Shown piece after piece: positions 25,080 through 33,785 of a stretch of 64,000 bases of DNA (position 1 is its first letter; each line of letters begins with the position of its first letter). A program made the position numbers and the translations under genes. Source of the DNA: Paenibacillus polymyxa M1 (GTDB lineage: Bacteria > Bacillota > Bacilli > Paenibacillales > Paenibacillaceae). The stretch is from contig NC_017542.1 in the NCBI RefSeq assembly GCF_000237325.1, positions 2,363,501-2,427,500 of the forward strand, in the 5' to 3' direction. The notes beneath the pieces were generated by a model. The model made no database searches, was not told the origin of the DNA, and saw only the letters and a program-made list of their open reading frames with translations.

Positions 25080-25859
25080 ATGAGCAGAGAGTTCAATATT
25101 GATTATGTTTTTAGCTTTATCCCGAAAATGCTGTCCTATTTGCACATCACCTTGTTTATTGTAGCAAGCTCGCTTGTGTTGGGACTGATCATTGGTCTGT
25201 TGGTTGCGCTGCCTCGCATGTATAACATTCCATTTCTCAAACGTGTTTCTCAGGTGTATGTTTCCTTTTTCCGTGGGACCCCGATTCTAATTCAATTGTT
25301 TCTGGTGTATTACGGCCTGCCAGAGCTACTAAAGCTGGTGGATATCAATTCCTCCAGATGGGATGTGTTGTGGTTTGCCGTAGCGACCTACGCGCTCAAT
25401 AGTGGAGCATTTATTTCCGAAATTATCAGGTCTGGCGTAGGTGCTGTAGATCGGGGACAAATCGAGGCTGCACAGTCCGTCGGCATGTCAGGCTATCAAA
25501 CTTTTACACGTATCATCTTGCCGCAAGCGTTGGCTGTAGTGGTTCCGGTATTTTCCAATCTGGTCATTGGCAATCTGAAGGATACTTCGCTGGCGTTTAC
25601 GATCGGTGCGATGGAGATGACAGGAAAATCGCAAACATTGGGTTCGGCTACCCAGCATTTTGTGGAAACGTATATCGCGTTGTCCTTTATCTATCTAGTG
25701 ATCAGTCTAATTGTACAAAAATTATTCAAGGTGCTGGAAAATACACTTCTCCGGCATGAGCATAGAGATTCAGTACAGAAAGAGCCCGCCAAACGAAAAG
25801 GTTTTGTGTTGCGTTACCTGAGAAGTCCTCGTCTGAGTAAAGGAGGTAAAGGCATATGA
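25080..25859 (+). CDS. tcyL: Cystine-type ABC transporter permease 1
   Basis: A 259-residue HisM-type permease with about five transmembrane helices and the ATPase-contact EAA loop EAAQSVGMSGYQTFTRIILPQAL (about residues 139-161). The motif YVSFFRGTPILIQLFLVYYGLP is the standard amino-acid permease signature. It overlaps the second permease gene by 4 bp (ATGA), implying translational coupling and a heterodimeric channel. An AGGAGG site precedes ATG 25080. The symbol rests on order and family similarity to tcyL-tcyM-tcyN of B. subtilis; YxeN-type permeases are an alternative. Confidence 0.83.
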   Translation: MSREFNIDYVFSFIPKMLSYLHITLFIVASSLVLGLIIGLLVALPRMYNIPFLKRVSQVYVSFFRGTPILIQLFLVYYGLPELLKLVDINSSRWDVLWFAVATYALNSGAFISEIIRSGVGAVDRGQIEAAQSVGMSGYQTFTRIILPQALAVVVPVFSNLVIGNLKDTSLAFTIGAMEMTGKSQTLGSATQHFVETYIALSFIYLVISLIVQKLFKVLENTLLRHEHRDSVQKEPAKRKGFVLRYLRSPRLSKGGKGI

Positions 25860-26566
25860 GTCTGGACTTTGGATTTGTATACACCGCCTTTTTAGGATTG
25901 TTCTCCGCGTTGCCCAACACTTTAATCATTACAGTGGTTTCCGTGCTGGCAGGGTTGGTCATTGGGATTATAACGGCGTTGGCACGAATTTATAACGTTC
26001 CTGTGCTGTCCCAGATCTCTCACGGTTACGTTACTTTTATCCGAGGTACACCGATGCTCATGCATCTGCTGCTTATTTATTTCAGTTTGCCTTTGTTGAT
26101 TGATGCAGGAGCGAAGCATTTCGGATGGTCACTGCAATCCAAAGACGTTCCTTATATGGTATTTGCACTCATTTCGTTCTCCATTACCAGTGGCGCCTAT
26201 ATGTCTGAGGTCGTCCGTTCTGGAATCCAGTCGGTCAACAAGGGGCAGATTGAGGCGGCTTATGCGGTTGGTATGACGACATGGCAAGTATTAAGACGCA
26301 TTGTATTTCCGCAGGCATTCGTGGTGAGTTTGCCGAACCTGACGAATTCTGTTATTGGGATGCTGCATGGTTCTACCTTGGCCTTCACCGTTTCGGTCAC
26401 AGAAATACAGGCTCAGGCTGAAATTCTGGCATCCACAAACTGGAAATATTTAGAGGTGTATATTGCGGCAGCTCTGCTATTTTGGGGATTGACGGTATTG
26501 ATTGAGCGAATATCCGGCTTGGTGGAGAAAAAAATCAATGTATTTAATGGAGGTCGAGCATCATGA
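25856..26566 (+). CDS. tcyM: Cystine-type ABC transporter permease 2
   Basis: A 236-residue partner permease with five predicted membrane helices, the [22 protein letters not shown] signature and its own EAA loop [22 protein letters not shown]. Starts at ATG 25856, overlapping the upstream stop, and overlaps the downstream ATPase start by 4 bp at 26563. The tight overlaps on both sides indicate one complex made in fixed proportion. The symbol is assigned from context as for its neighbour. Confidence 0.83.
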   Translation: MSLDFGFVYTAFLGLFSALPNTLIITVVSVLAGLVIGIITALARIYNVPVLSQISHGYVTFIRGTPMLMHLLLIYFSLPLLIDAGAKHFGWSLQSKDVPYMVFALISFSITSGAYMSEVVRSGIQSVNKGQIEAAYAVGMTTWQVLRRIVFPQAFVVSLPNLTNSVIGMLHGSTLAFTVSVTEIQAQAEILASTNWKYLEVYIAAALLFWGLTVLIERISGLVEKKINVFNGGRAS

Positions 26567-27315
26567 TCCGTCTGCAAAATATTACAAAGTCGTTCGGCAA
26601 ACATGAAGTGCTCAAAGGCATTGATTTGACCGTGAACAAAGGCGAGGTCGTCGTTATTTTAGGACCAAGCGGTTCAGGAAAAACAACCTTGCTACGCTGC
26701 ATTAATTATCTGGAAAAGCCGAATGACGGAGAAGTCAGCATTGGAGATTTTACCTTGAATTGCAAGCGACCTGCGAAGAAGGATGTTGTGGCCTTGCGTA
26801 AAAAGACGGCTATGGTCTTCCAGCAATATAATTTGTTCAAGCATAAAACCGCGCTGGAAAATGTCATGGAGGGACTTGTCGTTGTCCGCAAGTTTAAGCA
26901 GGAGGAAGCGAAAAAAATCAGTGTTGAAGTGCTGGAAAAGGTTGGCCTCGGCGAAAAACTGAATCATTATCCGAGCCAGCTATCCGGTGGGCAGCAGCAG
27001 CGTGTCGGCATAGCGCGTGCTTTGGCGCTGAACCCGGAAGTGATTTTATTCGACGAGCCGACTTCGGCGCTGGACCCTGAGCTGGTGGGTGAGGTGCTGT
27101 CAGTAATCCGTAAGATTGCGAAGGAAGGCATAACCATGATTGTCGTGACACATGAAATGGGCTTTGCGCGCGATGTTTCAAACCATGTGGTATTTATGGA
27201 TGGCGGTCATATTATCGAGGAGGGCACACCAGACGCCATTTTTAACCACCCCCAAGAGGAGCGTACCCAACAATTCCTGAAACGAATTACACCAGAATAT
27301 AACTATTCAATTTAG
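26563..27315 (+). CDS. tcyN: Cystine-type ABC transporter ATPase
   Basis: A 250-residue ATPase of the polar amino-acid import family that powers the two permeases. Walker [13 protein letters not shown] (about residues 31-42), Q-loop VFQQYNLF, signature [17 protein letters not shown], Walker [15 protein letters not shown] and the switch His in VVTHEMGFA are all intact. Length and sequence correspond closely to B. subtilis TcyN. It is followed after 15 bp by a flavin oxygenase gene, as tcyN is followed by ytmO in B. subtilis. Confidence 0.9.
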   Translation: MIRLQNITKSFGKHEVLKGIDLTVNKGEVVVILGPSGSGKTTLLRCINYLEKPNDGEVSIGDFTLNCKRPAKKDVVALRKKTAMVFQQYNLFKHKTALENVMEGLVVVRKFKQEEAKKISVEVLEKVGLGEKLNHYPSQLSGGQQQRVGIARALALNPEVILFDEPTSALDPELVGEVLSVIRKIAKEGITMIVVTHEMGFARDVSNHVVFMDGGHIIEEGTPDAIFNHPQEERTQQFLKRITPEYNYSI

Positions 27316-27330
27316 ACGGGAGAGGGAGAC

Positions 27331-28347
27331 ATGAGCATTAAAATCGGAGTGTTGGATCAAAGCCCTATACACGAGGGTGAAACGGCGGCACAGGCCCTTC
27401 GTAACACGATTAAGCTGGCGCAGCGTGTAGAAGAATTGGGATTCACGCGCTTTTGGGTATCAGAGCATCATGATTCCGAGCAGGTTGCAGGCTCATCGCC
27501 AGAAGTACTCATTTCCCATCTGTTGGCACGCACCGAGCGTATTAGAGTCGGGTCTGGTGGGGTGATGCTTCAGCATTACAGCCCATATAAAGTGGCTGAA
27601 AACTTTAATGTGCTAGCCTCTCTTGCACCGGGTCGTGTAGATTTGGGCATCGGACGTGCGCCAGGCGGGTTGCCAAAATCCACACAGGCGTTACAACGCA
27701 ACGTGCATGATGCACCTTCTCTCGAAGAGAAAATTGATGAAGTAAGTCGCTATATTCATAATATCCCGCCTGAAGAAGGACCGCTGGCCGGATTACAGGC
27801 GAATCCGATTCCGGAAACACCAGCAGAGATTTATGTTTTGGGTACAAGTACAGACAGTGCTGGAATTGCTGCGCGTTTGGGGTTACCCTATGTTTTTTCG
27901 CAATTTATTAATAGTAGTGAGCAGGTTGCACTGGATTCATTCCGTACGTATCGGGAGTCTTTCGATTACAGTTATGGACGTGAGCCGAAGGCACTTTTTG
28001 CGCTATCGGTTATTGTGGCAGACACTTCCGAAGAAGCAGCGGAGTTGGCAGGTGAGCAGAAGCTGTACAAGATTCACCTGGCCAGTGGCAAAACGGCTAC
28101 GGTGGGTGCGCTGGAAAGTGCAGAGGAATTCGGTAAGCAATCGGGTGAAGAATATACAATTGAAGTTACACAAGCACAAATTAACAAAGGAAATAAAGAT
28201 GAAATCTATGCTGTGCTGACGGAAATTCAAGCGAAGTATCAAGCAGATGAGCTGATTGTAACGACAGGCATACGGGATATCGACAAGCGTGTGCGCTCAT
28301 TCGAGTTGTTGCATGAAGCTTTTGCCGGGTTGCCTGTGCAGTCCTAG
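27331..28347 (+). CDS. Luciferase-like flavin monooxygenase (YtmO/MsnO8-type)
   Basis: A 338-residue single-subunit member of the bacterial luciferase superfamily (MsnO8 subgroup). Family segments are IGVLDQSPIHEGETAAQALRN at the start, GFTRFWVSEHHDSEQVAGSSPEVLISHLLARTERIRVGSGGVMLQHYSPYKVAENF, and GRVDLGIGRAPGG. YtmO sits at the same place in the B. subtilis S-alkyl-cysteine operon, immediately after tcyN. It presumably depends on the FMN reductase encoded in the neighbouring unit. Having two different oxygenases suggests a wider substrate range or two oxidation steps; this is inference. Confidence 0.86.
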   Translation: MSIKIGVLDQSPIHEGETAAQALRNTIKLAQRVEELGFTRFWVSEHHDSEQVAGSSPEVLISHLLARTERIRVGSGGVMLQHYSPYKVAENFNVLASLAPGRVDLGIGRAPGGLPKSTQALQRNVHDAPSLEEKIDEVSRYIHNIPPEEGPLAGLQANPIPETPAEIYVLGTSTDSAGIAARLGLPYVFSQFINSSEQVALDSFRTYRESFDYSYGREPKALFALSVIVADTSEEAAELAGEQKLYKIHLASGKTATVGALESAEEFGKQSGEEYTIEVTQAQINKGNKDEIYAVLTEIQAKYQADELIVTTGIRDIDKRVRSFELLHEAFAGLPVQS

Positions 28348-28403
28348 ATACTATTGACATAAGAAAGTTGTAACCAATATGGATTCACGAAGGAGGAGTA
28401 GGG

Positions 28404-29561
28404 ATGAGTGGATCAACCGGGACGAAGGAGCAGGTTTTGGAGCAGAAGTTGGTAGAAATTCGCCGTCATCTGCACCGTTATCCCGAGCTGTCTAACGAGG
28501 AGGTTGAAACTACCGCCTATATTCGCCGCCTGCTCGAAGAACAGAATATAACTATTCTGGATGTGCCGCTGCGTACCGGATTGGTAGCGGAAATCGGCGG
28601 ACAGCAGGACGGTCCAACTGTCGCGCTTCGTGCAGACATTGATGCACTGCCCATCCAGGAGGAGACGGGATTGCCTTATGCTTCGATATATCCTGGCAAG
28701 ATGCATGCCTGCGGGCATGATTTTCATACGGCATCCCTGTTAGGTGCAGCCGTATTGCTGAAGCAGCGGGAGCAGAAGCTGAAGGGGACGGTTCGACTGG
28801 TGTTCCAGCCAGCCGAAGAGAAAGCCAAAGGCGCTGCCCAAGTGCTGGACAGCGGTGCGTTAGCAGGGGTGCAGGCCATTTTCGGCCTGCATAACAAGCC
28901 AGACCTGCCCGTAGGCACGGTCGGCATCAAAGAAGGTCCGCTAATGGCAGCGGCAGACGGATTTTACATCGAGGTGGAGGGTCTGAGCACACATGCGGCA
29001 GTGCCGCATGCAGGGATTGACCCCATCGTGGTATCGTCACATATCATTACGGCGCTGCAATCCATTGTGAGTCGGAGCGTTAACCCGCTCGATAGCGCGG
29101 TCATCAGTGTCACGAAGCTGCACAGCGGCAATGCCTGGAACATCATTCCAGACTGCGCTCATTTGGATGGAACAATCCGCACCTTTGATGAGAATGTTCG
29201 AGCTCAGGTGGCTGAACGCTTCGAGCAGATCGTCAAGGGCGTAGCTGATGCTTTTGGTACGAAAGCGAACATCCGCTGGATCGAGGGTCCGCCACCTGTG
29301 CTGAACGACAGTAAGTTGGCTGTGATCGCGGAGCAGGCGGCCGAAGCAGTCGGCCTGGAGGTCGTTCGCCCCATACCTTCCTCGGCAAGCGAGGACTTTG
29401 GGCTTTATCAGAAGTACATCCCTGGTGTGTTTGTCTTTGTCGGCACTGCGGGAAGCCAGGAATGGCATCATCCTTCCTTTGATTTGGACGAACGCGCACT
29501 GCCGGGAACAGCGAAGCTGCTGGCTTCACTGGCTGATTTGGCATTGAAATCCATAGAGTAG
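28404..29561 (+). CDS. M20-family amidohydrolase/deacylase (YtnL/YxeP-like)
   Basis: A 385-residue metallo-amidohydrolase of the M20D family (hippurate/N-acyl-amino-acid hydrolase group). Metal-site motifs are ALRADIDALPIQEETGLPY, MHACGHDFHTASLLGAA and FQPAEEKAKGA, with the late His in EWHHPSFDLDE. In the B. subtilis pathway YtnL or YxeP removes the N-acetyl group to release cysteine. AAGGAGGAG precedes ATG 28404. It ends the importer operon. No N-acetyltransferase that would create the acetylated substrate is present in this locus. Confidence 0.88.
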   Translation: MSGSTGTKEQVLEQKLVEIRRHLHRYPELSNEEVETTAYIRRLLEEQNITILDVPLRTGLVAEIGGQQDGPTVALRADIDALPIQEETGLPYASIYPGKMHACGHDFHTASLLGAAVLLKQREQKLKGTVRLVFQPAEEKAKGAAQVLDSGALAGVQAIFGLHNKPDLPVGTVGIKEGPLMAAADGFYIEVEGLSTHAAVPHAGIDPIVVSSHIITALQSIVSRSVNPLDSAVISVTKLHSGNAWNIIPDCAHLDGTIRTFDENVRAQVAERFEQIVKGVADAFGTKANIRWIEGPPPVLNDSKLAVIAEQAAEAVGLEVVRPIPSSASEDFGLYQKYIPGVFVFVGTAGSQEWHHPSFDLDERALPGTAKLLASLADLALKSIE

Positions 29562-29586
29562 GAACCCGATCCTACTCTATGGAGCT

Positions 29587-29617
29587 GATCCCCTCTCTAT
29601 TAAGAGGGGATCTTTTT
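29587..29617 (+). terminator. Terminator of the organosulfur importer operon
   Basis: GATCCCCTCT at 29587-29596 pairs with AGAGGGGATC at 29603-29612, followed by five T. A second 13-bp hairpin (29551-29563 with 29570-29582) overlaps the last codons of the upstream gene, giving a double hairpin. Confidence 0.92.
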
Positions 29618-29751
29618 GTTTGACGGTATATTATTCCAATGATAATATAAAATTGTTATTTAATTCAAAATTTAGAGTGGGTGTAGGTGAGAGAACAAAC
29701 GTTGTCATTTTAAATGTGCTCGTAAAAATAACAGGTACGGAGGTTGAAAAA

Positions 29752-30687
29752 ATGCCGAAGAAAAAAGGAATGATCATGGCTTCTTTTTCATTGGTAATGG
29801 CTGCTTCTTTACTGGTTGGCGGGGCTAATGTCGGTTTAGCAGCCTCAGATTTGGAAAGTACTTCGAATACAGAAACAATGAGTAATAGCTTGGCTGCCGC
29901 TGAACTACCTGCTAAATTTAAGCCTTCGGTAGAATGGGTTTGGAAGAATAGGATGGTCAAAGAAGGCTCAACCAACCGTAAAAACTTGATTTTTGATCAA
30001 ATTTATGCAGGCAAAGGAACACTCAATTATGTAGTTCGCTGGCAATCCTCTAAAAATATCACTCTTCAGCAGCGTAAAGATATGGCTTCCATGCTAAGTC
30101 GCCAAATAAATAACTGGAATAAGCAGTTAAAAGGATATGATGGCTGGCCGTATGATCATATTACTGTAAAAATAGTTGGTTGGGCCGTTGCAAATCCGTC
30201 GCAGATTCTTAATAAACAATCTAATGAAATCGTTTACACAGATACGATTACCGATGACTTAAGTAAAACAGACCCCAATATTCCTGCTAAACTTCCGGTT
30301 GCTCCTAATGCACTATCGAGATTTGAACATTTTATGGACCCTAACTATACTTATCCGGGTGGACTGGACAAGCGGTTTGATATGTACTTATGGGGAACGT
30401 CTAATTTTCAGGGTGGAGCCGGTGGTGACTGGGGACAACGTATGCCTGATGATTATATCCTGAACACCTTGAATTGGGATGAAGTTCAGATTACTGAGCA
30501 TGAGATGGGGCATGGATTCGGCTTGCCTGATTTCTATGAAGAGCACGAGCGTCCACCTGGCGGGTTCCCTGTGCCTACGATTATGTGGGCCGGAAATTCT
30601 CCTAAGATAACAGAGTGGGATACCTGGATGTTGCGTTATACCTGGAGCCAGATCAAGAAGGACACCTCTCGTTTTCCTACCCGATAA
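29752..30687 (+). CDS. Secreted zincin-type metalloprotease (putative)
   Basis: A 311-residue exported protein with a signal peptide (MPKKKGMIMASF, hydrophobic core, cleavage near AASD at about residue 30). The zinc-binding motif is HEMGHGFGLPDF: His250, Glu251, His254 and Asp260 form an HExxHxxGxxD site typical of metzincin-like proteases. The rest is rich in aromatic residues and does not match a family I can name. I chose ATG 29752 because GGAGG lies 8 bases upstream and the signal peptide starts there; the open frame runs further upstream but without a site. Substrate unknown; probably a scavenging extracellular protease. Confidence 0.75.
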   Translation: MPKKKGMIMASFSLVMAASLLVGGANVGLAASDLESTSNTETMSNSLAAAELPAKFKPSVEWVWKNRMVKEGSTNRKNLIFDQIYAGKGTLNYVVRWQSSKNITLQQRKDMASMLSRQINNWNKQLKGYDGWPYDHITVKIVGWAVANPSQILNKQSNEIVYTDTITDDLSKTDPNIPAKLPVAPNALSRFEHFMDPNYTYPGGLDKRFDMYLWGTSNFQGGAGGDWGQRMPDDYILNTLNWDEVQITEHEMGHGFGLPDFYEEHERPPGGFPVPTIMWAGNSPKITEWDTWMLRYTWSQIKKDTSRFPTR

Positions 30688-30717
30688 AAGATACGTAGAA
30701 TAGAAATATAGGTATTC

Positions 30718-30760
30718 AAAGGTTGTCTCCTGCGATTCTTGGTGGGTGATAACCTTTTTT
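30718..30760 (+). terminator. Terminator of the metalloprotease gene, abutting the IS
   Basis: AAAGGTTGTC at 30718-30727 pairs with GATAACCTTT at 30748-30757 (one G-U pair), followed by a T run to 30760. The ISL3-family element begins two bases later at 30762, so the insertion point lies at the end of the T tract. Confidence 0.7.
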
Positions 30761-30761
30761 A

Positions 30762-30784
30762 GGATATTCGGATTTTATGGTGGA
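30762..30784 (+). repeat. Left terminal inverted repeat of the ISL3-family element
   Basis: GGATATTCGGATTTTATGGTGG followed by A; matches the right end at 22 of 23 positions. It is directly downstream of the transposase stop codon. Confidence 0.9.
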
Positions 30785-30791
30785 GAAGGGC

Positions 30792-32126
30792 TTATAGCTG
30801 ATCCTTCTCCAATTTCTCGATCAAGGTGGAAAAATCGATTCCCAGCAAGATTATTTCTTCTGGCTCACGAACAACTCCAACAGGTGGCATATTAAGCATC
30901 GGGAAGTTTTCCTCCTGTAGATCGTAGCTATCAAACCGCCTCTGGTACTTAGGCTTACGTTGCTTTTTAAGTCCCTCTGTAAAGAGTATCTTGGCTCGTA
31001 GGGCTTCAAAAGAGTATCCCCTGCCTAAACGATTAATGACTCGAACAAGGCTGTTTAGAGATTCCGTATAAGCGTTTGTAATGCGATGGTCGAAGTAGGC
31101 GAATATTTCCTGTTCCCAGTTCTTCATAGCCTTTGTAAGTGGTTCAAAAGCGGATTGCAGTTCAGTTGGTATTTTAACTTTCCATTCGTGGTATTTAAGG
31201 AATGCCGTCTGTCTGCTATCACATTCCCAAATATCGAAATATGATTCCTTTAAGTCATAAGCAGTGCCGAGAGAAGGATGATTTTTTGTCCAAAGGTCAA
31301 GCGTAATCTTATCCATCTCTGTAAGCTCTATACGGCGTTTTAGGAGGATAAAACGGTCGTGCATCAGCCCGCGGCGCTCTCTTGGCGATAATCCGTCTCG
31401 GAGCTGCTTACGAATGGTTTCTAACGCTTGGTTTGCCATACGGACAACGTGAAACTTATCGACGATGATAAGAGCTTTTGGCAATATAGCCCTCACGGCG
31501 TCCTTATATGGCTGCCACATATCCATTGTGACGTATCGTATTTGTCCTCGATTTGGAAGGCGTGAGAGGTAGCCTACAACGGTTTCCTTGTTACGATTGG
31601 GCAAAACGTCTAACAAAGTATGTTCCTCAATGTTGGTTAAAACGCATCTTGGCTTAATAATGTGTATTTCGTCAATCCCAAGCCAATTAGGAGTTTCAAA
31701 TCGAAGCGTTTCTTTAAGACGATTAATGTAATCACGAAAGATGTTACGTATCGTTTTTTCATGCAATCCAACATCCTCGGATATGCTGACAAATGTGCGT
31801 TTAAGGCTTTGCTTCTCTATATAAGACAATAATCGTTTGGTGCAGTTTCGCTTTTCGTCTATGGTGTGGTTTAAGTGTTCCCAAAAGGTTCGATTGCAGT
31901 CTCTACAGCGATACCTCTGACGCTTGATAAGAAGGCCTACACGCTTGCCGTGAATAGGCAAGTCCATGCAGATCTGTTCCCTGCTATCGTGTTTGTAGAG
32001 GTTGGCTATGCACCCACAATGAGGGCAAGCCAAAGGTGGAGAGTTCGTCACCACTTGTATTAGAAAATCAAATTCATTCTCACTAATACTTAGGATGTTG
32101 AATTTTGAAAGATTTAGAATATCCAT
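30792..32126 (-). CDS. tnpA: ISL3-family transposase
   Basis: A 444-residue, apparently intact DDE transposase. The N-terminal zinc-finger region has CPHCG (near residue 30) and CRDCNRTFWE, followed by a helix-turn-helix segment. Catalytic acids are in GIDEIHI, the TMDMWQPYKDAV block, VDKFHVVRMANQAL, and the C-terminal glutamate region ITNAYTESLNSLVRVINRLGRGYSFEALRAKILF. These are ISL3 hallmarks, and the length is typical. I place the start at ATG 32126, 20 bases after the stop of the MFS gene; an in-frame TTG at 32156 overlaps that gene. The arrangement suggests co-transcription with the passenger genes. Confidence 0.93.
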   Translation of the reverse strand: MDILNLSKFNILSISENEFDFLIQVVTNSPPLACPHCGCIANLYKHDSREQICMDLPIHGKRVGLLIKRQRYRCRDCNRTFWEHLNHTIDEKRNCTKRLLSYIEKQSLKRTFVSISEDVGLHEKTIRNIFRDYINRLKETLRFETPNWLGIDEIHIIKPRCVLTNIEEHTLLDVLPNRNKETVVGYLSRLPNRGQIRYVTMDMWQPYKDAVRAILPKALIIVDKFHVVRMANQALETIRKQLRDGLSPRERRGLMHDRFILLKRRIELTEMDKITLDLWTKNHPSLGTAYDLKESYFDIWECDSRQTAFLKYHEWKVKIPTELQSAFEPLTKAMKNWEQEIFAYFDHRITNAYTESLNSLVRVINRLGRGYSFEALRAKILFTEGLKKQRKPKYQRRFDSYDLQEENFPMLNMPPVGVVREPEEIILLGIDFSTLIEKLEKDQL

Positions 32127-32145
32127 ATGAATTTCTTCTATGCAT

Positions 32146-33327
32146 TTATGATGCAAGTTCCTTTTTTGTTTTTGCGTGACTGGTCAAAATACCGCTGAAT
32201 ATAAAGGATAACAACGAACCGGCAAAGCATATTGCCGCAAACATGCCTACGGCGGAAAAACCGTTAAAAGTCGCGTAAATCAGGCCTGCGATCCAAGAAC
32301 CGAGCGTTGTCGCAGCGTACATGATTGAATTGGCCAAGCTGGAGATCGTGCCGCGGATGGTCGGATTTAATGAATTCAGCATTCCCAATATTAGGGGAAA
32401 AGCGATCCCCATGTTAACGAATATGAAAAAGTAAACACTTTCGAAAGCCGCAACCGACGGCAAGAGAGGCAAAAAAATAAAACATATGATAGAGACAAGA
32501 AAGCCTACAACCAGCGTATTGAAACGGTTTAACGTTTTGATCACATAGGCACCGCCGAAGCTCCCGACTATATTCCCAAGACCAAGAAAAAACATTACGT
32601 ATCCCGCTTGATCAATTGAAAGGTGAAAGCGATCCGTCACCCATTTTCCAATGAAAGAAAAGGCAGCAAAGAATCCACATTGAAATAAGAAATGAGCGAG
32701 GAAAGCCTTTCTCGCCATTCGGCTATTCAATAGTGGGATGTATCTACTGAAAACCGGAGTCTTGGTTTTTTGGCCTTGATTTGGTTTCATTTTGGGCAAA
32801 GCATAGAAGATGAATACTGCTACCAATAATGCACATGCACCGATTGTAAAAAAAGGATAATACCAATGGGTTGAGGCAAGCAGACTTCCAATAGGGATGC
32901 CGAACGCTTGGGAAGCAGCCAAGCCTGCCATGACGATTCCTGATACTTTGGCGATTTTTGACGTTGGAAACAGAGCAGGGATCGAGGCCCAGACTTGAGG
33001 CGCCGTAAATGCTGCGCTGACTCCGGCTAAAAAACGGAAGAAGAACATTGACCAAAAACCTGTGGCAAAGCCGCATAACATGGTTGAAACCGAGAAGCAT
33101 ACCATGCCGGCAAGCATTACTTTTTTGCGGTCCCATCCATCGGAAAGCGGTCCAGCAATCAGTGCAAAAATGGCATAACCTAAAGCATAAGACCCCACCA
33201 TCCAACCGGAATATTCAGTCGGGATATGAAACAAGCTCTGAAGAGTGGGGATGAGCGGAGAAATCAAAAACGTATCCGTACCGATAACAAACATGATGAG
33301 GAAAAATAAAGCAGTTAATTTGATCAT
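32146..33327 (-). CDS. MFS transporter (passenger gene in the ISL3-family element)
   Basis: A 393-residue major facilitator protein with 12 predicted membrane helices, probably a proton-driven exporter. The loop 2-3 signature reads GPLSDGWDRKKVMLAGM (about residues 58-75), and the helix 5 region is GIVMAGLAASQAFGIPIGSLL, resembling the drug:H+ antiporter-1 (Bcr/AraJ-like) group. The ATG at 33327 follows GGGTGATTAG; a GTG at 33336 is an alternative. It is preceded by an ArsR-type repressor gene in the same orientation, so expression is probably induced by its substrate. The substrate cannot be read from sequence. Confidence 0.88.
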   Translation of the reverse strand: MIKLTALFFLIMFVIGTDTFLISPLIPTLQSLFHIPTEYSGWMVGSYALGYAIFALIAGPLSDGWDRKKVMLAGMVCFSVSTMLCGFATGFWSMFFFRFLAGVSAAFTAPQVWASIPALFPTSKIAKVSGIVMAGLAASQAFGIPIGSLLASTHWYYPFFTIGACALLVAVFIFYALPKMKPNQGQKTKTPVFSRYIPLLNSRMARKAFLAHFLFQCGFFAAFSFIGKWVTDRFHLSIDQAGYVMFFLGLGNIVGSFGGAYVIKTLNRFNTLVVGFLVSIICFIFLPLLPSVAAFESVYFFIFVNMGIAFPLILGMLNSLNPTIRGTISSLANSIMYAATTLGSWIAGLIYATFNGFSAVGMFAAICFAGSLLSFIFSGILTSHAKTKKELAS

Positions 33328-33401
33328 TCTAATCACCCTTTTTAGTTAGTTCTATAGTTCAAAGATTATCGAACTAATGAATAAAAAAAAAGAATTTCTT
33401 T

Positions 33402-33692
33402 CTACAACGTATCCAGAAATCCAGGTAAGTAAGTTTGAAATGTCTCCAAATCGATGCTCATATACTTCGTTTGAGCTTCTTTTCGTACCTTGATCAATTT
33501 CGCCTCCTTTAAAGCACGCAAGTGATACGAAGTATTCGATTTCGTAGTATCGCGAATATGTCCTACTTCTCCACAATTCATTTCCTTCTTGCTGGCGTAT
33601 AGAGCTCGTATGATGTCCAATCTTGTTTCATCGGCTAACGCCTTAAATATTTTGACTCTGAGCTCGTCATTTATTACTTTTTGAGTAGTCAT
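33402..33692 (-). CDS. ArsR-family repressor (passenger gene in the ISL3-family element)
   Basis: A 96-residue winged-helix regulator of the ArsR/SmtB family: ALADETRLDIIRALYAS, MNCGEVGHIRDTTKSNTSYHLRALKEAKLI (recognition helix) and a short beta-wing. The classic ELCVCDL metal site of ArsR is replaced by EMNCGEV with a single Cys, so it need not sense arsenic. It is the first gene of the passenger operon and probably represses itself and the MFS exporter. The minus-strand promoter upstream overlaps a small palindrome (GATATC) that might be its operator. Confidence 0.88.
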   Translation of the reverse strand: MTTQKVINDELRVKIFKALADETRLDIIRALYASKKEMNCGEVGHIRDTTKSNTSYHLRALKEAKLIKVRKEAQTKYMSIDLETFQTYLPGFLDTL

Positions 33693-33698
33693 AAAACC

Positions 33699-33726
33699 AT
33701 TGTACTAAGATATCGCTACAAATCAA
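33699..33726 (-). promoter_or_regulatory. Promoter of the IS passenger operon
   Basis: On the minus strand, TTGATT (33726-33721) and TACAAT (33704-33699) with 16-bp spacing lie just upstream of the ArsR gene start, with the imperfect palindrome TAGCGATATCTTAGTA between the boxes. Confidence 0.55.
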
Positions 33727-33741
33727 GTCTTTAGAAAAATA

Positions 33742-33766
33742 CCACCATATTCTCCGATTTTTAAGG
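33742..33766 (-). repeat. Subterminal copy of the IS end motif
   Basis: CCACCATATTCTCCGATTTTTAAGG shares CCACCATA and TCCGA with the right terminal repeat CCACCATAAAATCCGAATACCC located 45 bp further out. It may be a secondary transposase binding site or the remnant of an older end. Confidence 0.45.
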
Positions 33767-33785
33767 CAAATGTTTTGATTTTGTT

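Noticed and set aside
33352..33576. 74-codon minus-strand frame overlapping the ArsR gene
   Set aside because: Different frame from the clear ArsR protein, without domain resemblance.
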